A stretch of 64,000 nt of DNA from Klugiella xanthotipulae. GTDB lineage: Bacteria > Actinomycetota > Actinomycetes > Actinomycetales > Microbacteriaceae. Below the pieces are notes generated by a model that saw only the letters and a list, made by a program, of their open reading frames with translations, made no database searches and had not been told where the DNA came from. Position numbers and translations under genes: made by a program. Positions 45,203 through 54,328 of this stretch are shown in pieces. Each line of letters starts with the position of its first letter. Position 1 is the first letter of the stretch. The stretch is from NCBI RefSeq assembly GCF_006716695.1, contig NZ_VFPN01000004.1, positions 1-64,000 of the forward strand. Direction: 5' to 3'.

Positions 45203-45649
45203 GGGTTATCCCCGCGTGGCGGGGAGCAGTTGGGTCTGGCGAAAAAGTTACCGGGAAGGTTGGGATCATCCCCGCTACGCGGGGAGCAGAAACGAGTGCG
45301 TTTGTCGTTCCTCGAATGGTGCGGATCATCCCCGCTACGCGGGGAGCAGGATCTACCGGCATCTCAACTCAAGTACAGGAGGGGATCATCCCCGCTACGC
45401 GGGGAGCAGTTCAGCGGGCTGGCACCGGACGCGGTCTACTCGGGATCATCCCCGCTACGCGGGGAGCAGCGGCAGGCCGTGAGTACGGGGAAGCGGGAAA
45501 AGGGATCATCCCCGCTACGCGGGGAGCAGCCGGTGCCGCCACAGTAGAGACAGGAGTGGTCAGGATCATCCCCGCTACGCGGGGAGCAGTCATCACGCCC
45601 CCCCTGCCCCGCCGCCTGGCGGGGATCATCCCCGCTACGCGGGGAGCAG
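45203..45649 (-). CRISPR. Type I-E CRISPR array 2: 8 repeats, 7 spacers
   Basis: 27-nt repeats starting GGATCATCCCCGCTACG and ending CGGGGAGCAG, with an exact 60-bp period. The first (45203) is degenerate (GGGTTATCCCCGCGTGG), marking the trailer. The leader is at 45650 onward. Orientation is as in arrays 1 and 3. It is short, so it may be young or little used. Confidence 0.97.
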
Positions 45650-45822
45650 ACTACCTGATCAGGAACTTTGCGACGCAAACACCGGTTTTACCATCACAAC
45701 TTTTTGCCGCCGCAGCCTGCCTCTCGCGTCATTGTGAATCCACATCATGCTCTAAGGCTATGGCAATAAGCGCAGTCGGTACCTTCGAATACCGCGAAGA
45801 TTCACCCCGCAGATCCCCCGCA
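45650..45822 (-). promoter_or_regulatory. Leader of CRISPR array 2
   Basis: Starts ACTACCTGATCAGGAAC after the last repeat, then shares ACTTTGCGACGCAA with array 1. A distal block GATTCACCCCGCAGATCCC at 45799 is almost identical to the array 1 block and at the same distance (150 versus 148 bp). The plus strand from about 45830 must also hold the helicase promoter. Confidence 0.7.
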
Positions 45823-46013
45823 TCGCTCACGTGGCCTCTGCACCCGTCCAGACGGCACCCCACAGCCAGAGGGTCTATCGTTGATGCGGGTCATTTCGCC
45901 GGGTACTGCCAGGCTGCCCCCCAGTTGCCCCCGCCCATCCGAAGGACGCACTCATCCCTACCCCAGCTGAAGCCCAGTCTCGTCTCGACCTGCTCCGTGC
46001 CGTCATCGCCGAG

Positions 46014-48194
46014 TTGGCCGGGCAGGAACGCGCACGCCTCGCCGCTACCCTGCGTGAGTCCGGGGATGCCACCGAGCTGTGGGAGCGGGATGCCCGGGCT
46101 GCCCACCAGCAGCAGCAATTGCACCGCCTGGAGTCGGCCGGGGAGAAGCTCATGTTCGGGCATCTCAACATGCTCAACGAGGAGAGCTGGTTCATCGGGC
46201 GGATGGGGATTACCGACCCGGCATCCAAAGACACCCTTCTCATCGACTGGCGGGCACCCGTCTCGCGCCCCTTCTACACCGCCACCCCCCTGCAACCCGA
46301 GGGCACGGCCGACCGCAGCACCATCGAGTCGAAGGGTTGGGACATTACGCGGGTGAGTACGGAGTCGCTTGACCCGTTGCGGATACCGGAGGGTGCGGCA
46401 TCCGTCGGCGTCTCCAACGCGCTCATGACGGCGGTGTCACAGCACCGCACCGGGCGGATGAACGACATTGTGGCGACCATCCAGCGGGAGCAGGACAACA
46501 TCATCCGCTCGGAGCTGCGTGGCACCCTGCTCGTGCAGGGCGGGCCGGGTACCGGTAAGACCGCCGTCGCGCTGCACCGCGCCGCGTTTCTGCTGTATGA
46601 GCACCGTGAACGTCTCTCCCGTTCGGGCGTGCTGATTGTGGGGCCGAACCCCACCTTCCTCCGCTACATCGGCAATGTGCTGCCCTCGCTCGGTGAGGAC
46701 TCCGCCATTCTCACGACCATCGGTGATCTGCTGCCCGGGATCACCGCCGACCGCCACGACGACCCAGCCACGGCCGAGATTAAGGGGCGTCTCGTGATGG
46801 CGCAGGCGATTAAGCGGGCGGTGGAGCGTCGCCAGGTTTCGACGCAACAGCCGGTTACGATCCCGCTCGAATCGGGGGATGACGTCACCCTGTCATCCGC
46901 TCACCTCGCCGACCTGCGCACCCAGATGCGTCGCCTGCGCCGCCCGCACAACCCCGCACGTACCGTGTTTGAGAACCGGTTTCGTCGGCTGGTTGCGACC
47001 CGGGTGCTCAGCTCGAAGCGACTCAGCACGGTGTACTCGGCGAACAGTGCGGAGGATGTCGCCGACCTCGCCCACGAACTTGCCGACGACGACCGGGTGA
47101 CCGCCACGATTGACCGGCTCTGGCCCATCCTCACCCCGGGGGAACTCCTCCGCGGGCTGTGGACCGACCCGCGTGAACTCGCCGCCTGCACGCCCGGGTT
47201 CAGTCGCGAGGAGCGCGCCGCCCTCGCCGCCAGCTACCGGCCAGCGGATGCCGGTGGACGGGCATCCTGGAGCGACTCCGACGTTCCCCTCCTGGACGAG
47301 GCGCAGGAGCTTCTCGGTAACGACCCCCGCCCCGAACTGCGGGCGGCAGCCCGACGCCGTGCGGGCGAGGCGCAGCAGCTACAGTACGCGCAGGGCGTGC
47401 TCGACATCATCAGCGACACAACAACCGATGACAGCGGCCAGGCTGGTTCCTCGGTGAGCGCCCAGCAGCTTGCGGAGCGACAGCAGCAATCCGACAACCG
47501 CACCGTGGCCGAGCGTGCCGGTACCGACGAGACGTGGACCTACGGTCACATCATCGTGGACGAGGCGCAGGAGCTAACCCCGATGGCGTTGCGCTCACTC
47601 ATCCGACGCTGCCCCATGCAGTCGATGACGCTCGTTGGGGACATCCACCAGGCGTCCGTCGCCGTGGGGCGGGCGAATTGGGACAGCATTCTCGGTACCC
47701 AGGTGCGTCGGTACCGCCGCGAAGATCTCACCGTCAACTACCGTACCCCCGCCGAGGTGATGGCCGCCGCAGCCGGAGTTCTCCGCGTCATCGACCCGAA
47801 CGAACGGCCATCCGCGGCCATCCGCTCCACGGGGCGTGCGCCCGTCTTCACGCGCGTGCCGGTGGACGCCCTGGTGCCGCGGGCCGTCGCAGAGGCATCC
47901 AGGTTTGTGGCCGACACCGGCGAGGGTACCGTCGCGATTATCGCCGGAATCGGGATGCCCGCCCCTGCCCTCACCTCCCTCCGCGAGTCGCTACCGGTGC
48001 ACGAGCGGGTCTGGCTCGGCACCCCGCGCGACGCGAAGGGTCTGGAATTTGACCGGGTGTTGCTCGTGGAGCCGGGAGTCGCGGGGCGGGTGTTGACCGC
48101 GCCCGAGTACCGGGATCTGTACGTGGCGCTCAGCCGGGCGACACAGGACCTGGTGGTGCTGTTCTCGGGGGAGCTGCCGGAGGGGCTGGGGTAG
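46014..48194 (+). CDS. HelD/HelR-like UvrD-family helicase (RNA polymerase-associated)
   Basis: At least 726 residues. From the TTG at 46014: Walker A GGPGTGKTAVAL (176-187), VDEAQELTPMAL, VGDIHQAS, NYRTPAEV, and C-terminal DAKGLEFDRVLLVEP and VALSRATQDLVVL. An N-terminal Gln/Glu/Arg-rich coiled coil (HQQQQLHRLESAGEKL) and the NEESWFIGRMGI segment are typical of HelD/HelR, which remove RNA polymerase from DNA and can protect it from rifamycins. The same frame is open upstream to 45885 with coiled-coil-like sequence (PTPAEAQSRLDLLRAVIAEL) but no ATG or GTG. An ATC at 45954 has GAAGGA 7 nt before it. The true start is therefore uncertain. Confidence 0.88.
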   Translation: MAGQERARLAATLRESGDATELWERDARAAHQQQQLHRLESAGEKLMFGHLNMLNEESWFIGRMGITDPASKDTLLIDWRAPVSRPFYTATPLQPEGTADRSTIESKGWDITRVSTESLDPLRIPEGAASVGVSNALMTAVSQHRTGRMNDIVATIQREQDNIIRSELRGTLLVQGGPGTGKTAVALHRAAFLLYEHRERLSRSGVLIVGPNPTFLRYIGNVLPSLGEDSAILTTIGDLLPGITADRHDDPATAEIKGRLVMAQAIKRAVERRQVSTQQPVTIPLESGDDVTLSSAHLADLRTQMRRLRRPHNPARTVFENRFRRLVATRVLSSKRLSTVYSANSAEDVADLAHELADDDRVTATIDRLWPILTPGELLRGLWTDPRELAACTPGFSREERAALAASYRPADAGGRASWSDSDVPLLDEAQELLGNDPRPELRAAARRRAGEAQQLQYAQGVLDIISDTTTDDSGQAGSSVSAQQLAERQQQSDNRTVAERAGTDETWTYGHIIVDEAQELTPMALRSLIRRCPMQSMTLVGDIHQASVAVGRANWDSILGTQVRRYRREDLTVNYRTPAEVMAAAAGVLRVIDPNERPSAAIRSTGRAPVFTRVPVDALVPRAVAEASRFVADTGEGTVAIIAGIGMPAPALTSLRESLPVHERVWLGTPRDAKGLEFDRVLLVEPGVAGRVLTAPEYRDLYVALSRATQDLVVLFSGELPEGLG

Positions 48195-48353
48195 CCCGCT
48201 CCCCGGGGGCTCAGCCGAGGTGGGGGGGACCCCGCACGGGTAGGGGCGGGGCTTCTCGTTGGTGGCTGTGCGCCGGGTATCCGTGGCACCCCGTCGTTGG
48301 ACGAAACGCCGCGCTTCATGTGTAGTTCTGTAACCCCCGCGCCGCGGGGAGAA

Positions 48354-48385
48354 ACGGTGTGCCCCGGGAAACCGGGGCACACCGT
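48354..48385. terminator. Perfect hairpin in the helicase 3' region
   Basis: 14-bp arms (ACGGTGTGCCCCGG and its complement) with loop GAAA, 160 bp beyond the helicase stop. It may end the helicase transcript. It fills exactly the gap between the first two relic repeats. Confidence 0.6.
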
Positions 48386-48439
48386 CAGGTTCATCCCCGC
48401 TCCGCAGGGGAACAAAATATCCCATTGCGTTGAATCTGT

Positions 48440-48480
48440 CAGGTGCTTCCTGGTCGTTGGGGGTGCCTAGGAAGCACCTA
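48440..48480. repeat. Inverted repeat within the relic array region
   Basis: AGGTGCTTCC (about 48441-48450) and GGAAGCACCT (48470-48479), 10-bp arms with a 19-nt loop, in the space where a third relic repeat would be expected. Confidence 0.6.
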
Positions 48481-48770
48481 GGTTGTCACCGGCCATTACG
48501 TTCCCGCTACGCGAGAGACCTCGGGACGCAGCCGCCTGCGGGCCGGGGTAATATCCCCGCTGCGCAGGGAAGAATTCTTACGAAGGGAATCCACCCATCG
48601 CGAAAGGATCATCCCGTTGAGTCGGGAAAGTTATGGTGCCAAAAAACAAACACCATTTAAGCATTTTAGGTCATGGGAGGCTCCAATCGTAATCGGGCGG
48701 GTGGCAGTGTGTCGTAGCTGAGGACAGGAACATTGCCGCGGCTTCCTCATGGCGACAACCAAAGCAGACC

Positions 48771-50236
48771 TGATCATCCCCGCTACGCGGGGAGCACGCA
48801 CGGTCCGGGCAGTGTCGGCGGCAGAAATCGGGATCATCCCCGCTACGCGGGGAGCACCCACACCCTCAGCCGCCAGCGCCTCGGCCGCGGGGATCATCCC
48901 CGCTACGCGGGGAGCACGCCGCTGCGTGGGCCACACCGGCCGCTTCCAACGGATCATCCCCGCTACGCGGGGAGCACGCCTGCACGCTGCGTTCCGCCAA
49001 AGTTCCTTTGGGATCATCCCCGCTACGCGGGGAGCACTGTCGGAAATGCGGACCGAGCTGGCTGACGCCAGGATCATCCCCGCTACGCGGGGAGCACCCG
49101 TTCTCCAGATTCTGTAAAGCCCAAGCACCGGATCATCCCCGCTACGCGGGGAGCACGCGTGTCCCATCTCCTGCTCCGAGGAGACGCTGGGATCATCCCC
49201 GCTACGCGGGGAGCACTGGAGCTGTACCGCGGGGTGGTGGACGGGCTGCGGATCATCCCCGCTACGCGGGGAGCACGGGTCGAGGGTTTGGGTTACGAGG
49301 TCGCCGCCGGGATCATCCCCGCTACGCGGGGAGCACACCATCACGGCTGAGCTGGTGAAGAGCCGGGCCGGATCATCCCCGCTACGCGGGGAGCACACCT
49401 CGCTGCCGTGACCGGCACGTCCGGCGAGGGGATCATCCCCGCTACGCGGGGAGCACCCAACGTTGCGGGCCTGCACGGTTCCGTCAGCGGGATCATCCCC
49501 GCTACGCGGGGAGCACAATCTCCGGGCTACTGAGCAGACCGCCAAGCCCGGATCATCCCCGCTACGCGGGGAGCACGCGACCACCCGGCACCAGGTCGCT
49601 ATCGCTCGGGGATCATCCCCGCTACGCGGGGAGCACGTGAGCATCAGTGAGGTAGGAGCCCTGCCGGTAGGATCATCCCCGCTACGCGGGGAGCACAGGC
49701 ACGCGAGCCGGGCGGGTATACCGGACCACGGATCATCCCCGCTACGCGGGGAGCACAACGGTGCGGGCCGACCGGCAGAAGAGGTTGTAGGATCATCCCC
49801 GCTACGCGGGGAGCACCCGGAGTAACAGGTCTCGGGACAACCTTTAATCGGATCATCCCCGCTACGCGGGGAGCACGCACCGACGAGGGTCGTTCCCAGG
49901 GCCATGCCCGGATCATCCCCGCTACGCGGGGAGCACGTCGAGTCGCACAACCCGACCCTGCTCGCCAAGGGATCATCCCCGCTACGCGGGGAGCACGGGT
50001 CAGCGCTTATCGCGCGGTACTTTGAAGAGGGATCATCCCCGCTACGCGGGGAGCACTGGAGACTGATTTTGGAGTGTTCAACGTCATGAGGATCATCCCC
50101 GCTACGCGGGGAGCACCGACGAGCGGCAGCTTGGCGAGCAGCGGTAGCAGGATCATCCCCGCTACGCGGGGAGCACTCTGATCCGCCGGTGTGCGGCGGC
50201 CGCGCCACCGGATCATCCCCGCTACGCGGGGAGCAC
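48771..50236 (-). CRISPR. Type I-E CRISPR array 3: 25 repeats, 24 spacers
   Basis: 27-nt repeats starting GGATCATCCCCGCTACG and ending CGGGGAGCAC, with a 60-bp period (one 59-bp step at 49071-49130). The low-coordinate repeat starts TGATC instead of GGATC. The array follows cas2 with the leader at 50237-50457, in the same direction as the cas operon. The final base (C) separates this repeat type from arrays 1 and 2 (G). Confidence 0.98.
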
Positions 50237-50457
50237 ACTAACTGATCAGGTGTTTTAAACCCAAAACTCCCGTTTTACAATCACTTCTATTGACCTACCA
50301 AGGTGCCACTGTATGCTGCACATCGTATGCCTTAGCGTCGCGGCTTCCGCGCTAACCCGTTGAGGTTTCACCTCTCACCTACTCCGTCACGCACCATATG
50401 CATAAATTGTGTTGTTGTCTTCTCACCCCGAGGAACCCTTCACCCCGGCCAACGCGG
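50237..50457 (-). promoter_or_regulatory. Leader of CRISPR array 3
   Basis: Begins ACTAACTGATCAGGTG, identical to array 1 for 14 nt, then a T-rich stretch (GTTTTACAATCACTT). A weaker copy of the distal block (GTTTCACCTCTCACC) lies near 50365. It fills the gap between cas2 and the array; no gene is present. Confidence 0.75.
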
Positions 50458-50823
50458 CTACCCGCCGCCGTATTTGCGCCGCTTCGCTGCCTTACTCCAG
50501 CCTGTTTTGGGTCTGCTCCCCGACCCGGCGGGCCCTTCCCGGCTCGCCGGGTCGTGCGGCCGCAACATGAGCGAGATTCCGTCGATATCTACCGGGGTCC
50601 AGTGGTGCCCGTGAACTGTGAAGGACATCCGCTGTTCGTTGCGGGCCGTAAAAACCATGATCGCCCGCCCCGAACCGATCATGGTGATGGATTTCTCCCA
50701 CAGGAGTTCCCGAACCCGTTTCGACACGTGCCCCACAAAGACACCAGCGGATATTTCCAGCAGCCAGCGGGTCACGTAGCCGCGCAGCCCGGGCGGGCAG
50801 GCCGAGAGCACAAGAACAATCAC
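50458..50823 (-). CDS. cas2: Cas2, type I-E
   Basis: A 121-residue CRISPR adaptation protein of the I-E subfamily: MIVLVLSACPPGLRGYVTRWLLEISAGVFVG at the start and AIMVFTARNEQRMSFTVHGH in the middle. The Cas2 dimer bridges two Cas1 dimers in the integrase complex. A GTG start overlaps the cas1 stop (GTGA). The last ~25 residues (GPAGSGSRPKTGWSKAAKRRK) are a basic extension beyond E. coli Cas2 (94 residues). It is the last gene of the cas operon before array 3. Confidence 0.95.
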   Translation of the reverse strand: MIVLVLSACPPGLRGYVTRWLLEISAGVFVGHVSKRVRELLWEKSITMIGSGRAIMVFTARNEQRMSFTVHGHHWTPVDIDGISLMLRPHDPASREGPAGSGSRPKTGWSKAAKRRKYGGG

Positions 50824-51788
50824 GAGTCGTCAGCCCCGTAGGAGACGCCACCCTCGACATCCTCCTCGCCGTCATCCCAGAGCCGCATTACGTCCCTGTC
50901 CTCCTCGTGGGGGTCCGGGAGGTCTGCCGCGTCCTCCCCCGCCTCACCCTCCACCCGCAGGAGGTTCTGGATATCTGCCACGCACCGGTTCAGGAACGCG
51001 CCCCCGTGCAACCGGTCGCGTAAGGCTCGCCGTGTTTCGCCGGGGATGTCGAGCGGCGGGTCGGCGGCCAGATCAAAGGCCAGTGGGATTGTGATTTCCG
51101 CCTTGTACAGGTCCGCGATGTCGTACACAAACGAGCGCACATGGCCGGTGTGCACAAACCCGAGCCCGGGAGCGCAGCCGAGCGCAACAATCACCGAGTG
51201 CACCACCCCGTACAGGCTGGTGTTGGCGGCGGAGAGCGCCTGGTTGACGGGGTCACCGGCGAAAAAGTCGTCCACCTCGTAGGATCTCCGCTTCCATTCG
51301 ACGCCCGTCCGGGCCGAGTGGGTCTGGTAGACCTTGCGCACTCGGGCCCCCTCCCGTCCGCGCAGCTGCTGCATGGTGAGTCCCGAAACGTCCTCACCGG
51401 GAAAACGCATGCCGTACATATCCCGCGCGACCCGCAACCGGGTCTGTCGGCGCGAGACCAGCAGGGCTTGACGCTCCAACAACCGCGAGCTGCGCGCCAG
51501 GGAGCGACCGTGCGCGTAGTACCGCACCCCCTGCTCACCCACCCACACAACCGTTGAGCCGCTCTCGGCCAGCAGCATCACGGCCTGGTGGCTCACCCGG
51601 GTGCCCGGCCCCAGGAGCAGCACCCCCAGCGAGGCGGCGGGGATGTGCACTGTGCCCTGGTCGTCGGTGGAGGTGATCGCGTTGCTCTCGCGGTGGATGA
51701 CACAGCGCTCCAGGTAGAGGAAGGAGATCCGGTCATCCACCCGCGCCAGTTCGGTCAGTTCCGGCGGACGCGCGCCCATCCCGCTCAT
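50820..51788 (-). CDS. cas1: Cas1 integrase, type I-E
   Basis: A 322-residue protein from the ATG at 51788 (MSGMGARPPEL), 1 nt after the cas6e stop; an in-frame start further up would lie inside cas6e. Metal ligands are present: Glu in GREGARVRK, His in GLGFVHTGH and Asp in FVYDIADLYK. It catalyses spacer integration. The C-terminal ~40 residues are acidic (EEDRDVMRLWDDGEEDVEGG), an extension not needed for the fold. Confidence 0.96.
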   Translation of the reverse strand: MSGMGARPPELTELARVDDRISFLYLERCVIHRESNAITSTDDQGTVHIPAASLGVLLLGPGTRVSHQAVMLLAESGSTVVWVGEQGVRYYAHGRSLARSSRLLERQALLVSRRQTRLRVARDMYGMRFPGEDVSGLTMQQLRGREGARVRKVYQTHSARTGVEWKRRSYEVDDFFAGDPVNQALSAANTSLYGVVHSVIVALGCAPGLGFVHTGHVRSFVYDIADLYKAEITIPLAFDLAADPPLDIPGETRRALRDRLHGGAFLNRCVADIQNLLRVEGEAGEDAADLPDPHEEDRDVMRLWDDGEEDVEGGVSYGADDS

Positions 51789-51789
51789 G

Positions 51790-52473
51790 CTAGGGGACCG
51801 GGGCAATCGTGAGCAGCCCGCATCCGTAGCCCTTCGCCGGTCCGATCCCCCGGGTGAGGGCGTGCACGAAGCGGTCACGGTCGGTGACCTCGCACACCCC
51901 GTCGAAGGTGACGGTTTTGAGCGTGACGCTCGACGACTCCCGGTCGAAACGCCGGGTCAGCTGGTTGCCGACCAGGAGGCCATCCACAGCGGTCCGTGTG
52001 GCACCTAGCGCATCCGTCTCCACGCGGGTTGTGAGCTGAAACCCGTTACTCTCCGATTTCTGTAGGAGCCACTCCTGCTGGTGCAGCGGTGTGACGTGCC
52101 CCATCCGCTTTCCCCGTTTTTCACCGGGGGCGGGCGGTAGCACCCGGATAGGGTTGGCCGTTAGCCGGAAGGCCCAGCGCTGCCCGGGCTGGACACGATC
52201 CAGCACGGGAAGGTAGGACTGGGTGGTCCAGGTTTCGGTTGTGGGCCATCCGGCCTGCTCGACCAGGTGGGTGAGGTCGGGCCGCCCGGGGCTCACAATG
52301 TACAGGTACACGGCGTGGTCCTCGGCGTCGATTCGCCAGAGTACCCGACCGGCCTCGGTGGCCTCCGGGTGCGGGAAGCCCGCCAGGACGGCCGCGTGCA
52401 TCGCCTGCGGGGAGGCGAGAAGTTTACGACCCCCTCGCCGCTGGGGGTTGAGCTGGAAACGTGTGAGAAACAC
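51790..52473 (-). CDS. cas6e: Cas6e crRNA endonuclease
   Basis: A 227-residue Cse3/CasE protein. FLTRFQLNPQRRGGRKLLASP starts the first ferredoxin-like fold, QAMHAAVLAGFP carries the catalytic His, and the C-terminal Gly-rich loop GIGPAKGYGCGLLTIAP closes the second fold. It cuts the repeat hairpin in pre-crRNA and stays in Cascade. The GTG at 52473 overlaps the cas5 stop by one base (TAGTG). Confidence 0.94.
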   Translation of the reverse strand: MFLTRFQLNPQRRGGRKLLASPQAMHAAVLAGFPHPEATEAGRVLWRIDAEDHAVYLYIVSPGRPDLTHLVEQAGWPTTETWTTQSYLPVLDRVQPGQRWAFRLTANPIRVLPPAPGEKRGKRMGHVTPLHQQEWLLQKSESNGFQLTTRVETDALGATRTAVDGLLVGNQLTRRFDRESSSVTLKTVTFDGVCEVTDRDRFVHALTRGIGPAKGYGCGLLTIAPVP

Positions 52474-53195
52474 TAAAATCCTTCCGCCGTGAAGTCTGTG
52501 GGGTCGTGCGACGGCCGCCCGGAGTGGGACGGGACGTAGTCGGGATTCCGCACCACAACATCGCTGCTGCGCACCTTTCGCCACGCGTACTCGCGCCGTT
52601 CGGGGTTAAAGCTCACGGGCTCGTCGCGGTAGGTTTCGGCCGAGGGGTCGGTTGCCTCGGCGTCCACGAGAAGTTGCAGGGTCACGGTCTCCTGGGTGCG
52701 GTGTGCGGCCCGGTGGACGGCCGTGGCCCGCCACTCGGCGTCGGTGAGGGCGTCCACCAGGTTCTCCGGAACCACGGATGCCCACACGGGCCCCGCCGGA
52801 GGGCACGAGCGCCGCCCCAGGTAGAGCGGAAACCTCGGCTGCTTCAGGTTCTGCTGCAGCGCCTCCAGGAGGGTCAGGTCGGGGCTCTCCACTCCGGCCA
52901 GGAAGGTGGCATCGCCCAGGTAGTAGCGGTAGGACAGCGGCATGGATACCGAGCCGTCCAGGCTGCGCTCCGTCTGGAAATCCCGCACGATTTTCCCCGG
53001 CTGATCCACCCGCACGCCAAACGACAGGGTGAGGAGCTCGGCCAATGGGTCGGTGCGGCGCAGCCCGCGGGCCGCGGCCAGCAGGCCAATCACGCCGCTC
53101 TTGGTGGGGGCCTTCTCCGTGGCGCGCGTGGCAAAGCGGCTGCTTGACCCCCACGATTGGAGCGGGCCCGACAGGGGGATGAGAAGCGTGCCCAT
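52473..53195 (-). CDS. cas5e: Cas5e, Cascade subunit
   Basis: A 240-residue CasD protein with the family start LLIPLSGPLQSWGSSSRFATRAT and the segment PTKSGVIGLLAAARG. It binds the 5' handle of the crRNA. The ATG overlaps the last base of the cas7e stop. Central motif RDFQTERSLDGSVSMPLSYRYYLGDA is typical of actinobacterial members. Confidence 0.95.
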   Translation of the reverse strand: MGTLLIPLSGPLQSWGSSSRFATRATEKAPTKSGVIGLLAAARGLRRTDPLAELLTLSFGVRVDQPGKIVRDFQTERSLDGSVSMPLSYRYYLGDATFLAGVESPDLTLLEALQQNLKQPRFPLYLGRRSCPPAGPVWASVVPENLVDALTDAEWRATAVHRAAHRTQETVTLQLLVDAEATDPSAETYRDEPVSFNPERREYAWRKVRSSDVVVRNPDYVPSHSGRPSHDPTDFTAEGF

Positions 53196-54328
53196 TAGTG
53201 TGCGGTGATCCGCTCGGCCACGGTAGCCCCCACCCGTGCGACGAGCTCGTCGAGCGAGACCTTCTCGCCCAGCACGGTGAGCGCCTGCGCGGCCTGACCT
53301 GCGACGACCCAGACGGCCACGGGGGTGGTGCCAAAATTGGCGTTTACGTCCTGGGTGTGGGCCGCCAGGCGCGCGGCAGCGGTCGCAATCCGCACTCCCA
53401 CCACGGGCTCCTCGAACGCACCAACCATGTTCACCGACTGCGAATCACGGATGCTGACGACCACGGCATCCGGCACCGTGCGGTTGGCGAAGCTGTTCTG
53501 CTTGCCCGTGGGCATACTGCTTGCAAACGCCTTCACAAACGCCTCCACCGCTGCGCGCGTCGCCTCGGCGCTGCCCAGGTTGTCGTTGAGCCGGTTGGCG
53601 TCAACGGTCGCGTAGCGGTACAGGGTGGAGGAGTTGAACTCGACGTTACCGATCATGGCGGCCCCCGAGTCCTCCTCTTCTTCGCTGGCCTGCTTGTGGT
53701 CGTCAACGGCCGTGAAGTAGTCGAACTCGTTCTCGACCGCGTGCACGCTGATGGCGTGCGCCACCTGGGCGGCGGCATCCACGTTGAGGTCGGTTGAGTC
53801 GGCCACCATCCGGCCAAACAGGGAAATATCTACCGAGTGTTCCAGGCTCAGCTTCTTCTTGGGTTCGGCCGCCTTGATACTGGCCTTGGGGTCGTCGCTG
53901 CTGTGCGCCGCAATGGCGATCTCGGCCAGCAGGTCCACCTGTCGGCTGCTGAGGAAAAGCAGGTACTGCGACTCATCGGGGCCGGGCTCCTCACCCTTCT
54001 TGGCGCGCGGAGTGGCCAGCTTGATCCCGGCGGCCGTGAGCACCTGCCCGGCCAGGGCGAGCGCCTCCTCGCGGGCGATGGAGGCCTCCCCCGCCACCAC
54101 GCGGTCGGCCAGGACCTCAACCACGCGCTTGGTGCGCTCGCCGAGCTGGCTGGGGTCGAGGTGCTGCGAGAATGCGAGCCGGGTGGCGCGCTTCCACGCC
54201 TGACTGGATACGCGGGCGCGCCGCACCCCGCCGTAGATGGCCGACTTGGGGCTGCCCGTGTCGTCACGGTTCAGGTTGCTCGGTGGCACCGTGTGCAGAA
54301 TGTCGATGTCGATGATTGTGCGGGTCAT
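53195..54328 (-). CDS. cas7e: Cas7e, Cascade backbone subunit
   Basis: A 377-residue CasC/Cse4 protein: IDIDILHTVPPSNLNRDDTGSPKSA at the start, RARVSSQAWKRATR (RNA-contacting region), DISLFGRMVAD and NSSTLYRYATVD. Six copies coat the crRNA spacer. The ATG overlaps the cse2 stop (ATGA). Confidence 0.96.
   Translation of the reverse strand: MTRTIIDIDILHTVPPSNLNRDDTGSPKSAIYGGVRRARVSSQAWKRATRLAFSQHLDPSQLGERTKRVVEVLADRVVAGEASIAREEALALAGQVLTAAGIKLATPRAKKGEEPGPDESQYLLFLSSRQVDLLAEIAIAAHSSDDPKASIKAAEPKKKLSLEHSVDISLFGRMVADSTDLNVDAAAQVAHAISVHAVENEFDYFTAVDDHKQASEEEEDSGAAMIGNVEFNSSTLYRYATVDANRLNDNLGSAEATRAAVEAFVKAFASSMPTGKQNSFANRTVPDAVVVSIRDSQSVNMVGAFEEPVVGVRIATAAARLAAHTQDVNANFGTTPVAVWVVAGQAAQALTVLGEKVSLDELVARVGATVAERITAH

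Larger units (their letters stand above)
48328..48631 (-). repeat. Decayed CRISPR array relic: five degenerate repeats
   Basis: Repeat-like units at about 48328, 48388, 48495, 48548 and 48606 keep the CCCCGC...GCGGGG core in altered form, for example TTCATCCCCGCTCCGC, TTCCCGCTACGCG, ATATCCCCGCTGCGC and GGATCATCCCGTTGAG. Spacings of 60, 107, 53 and 58 bp fit an array that lost some DNA. Orientation is the same as the live arrays. Confidence 0.75.
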
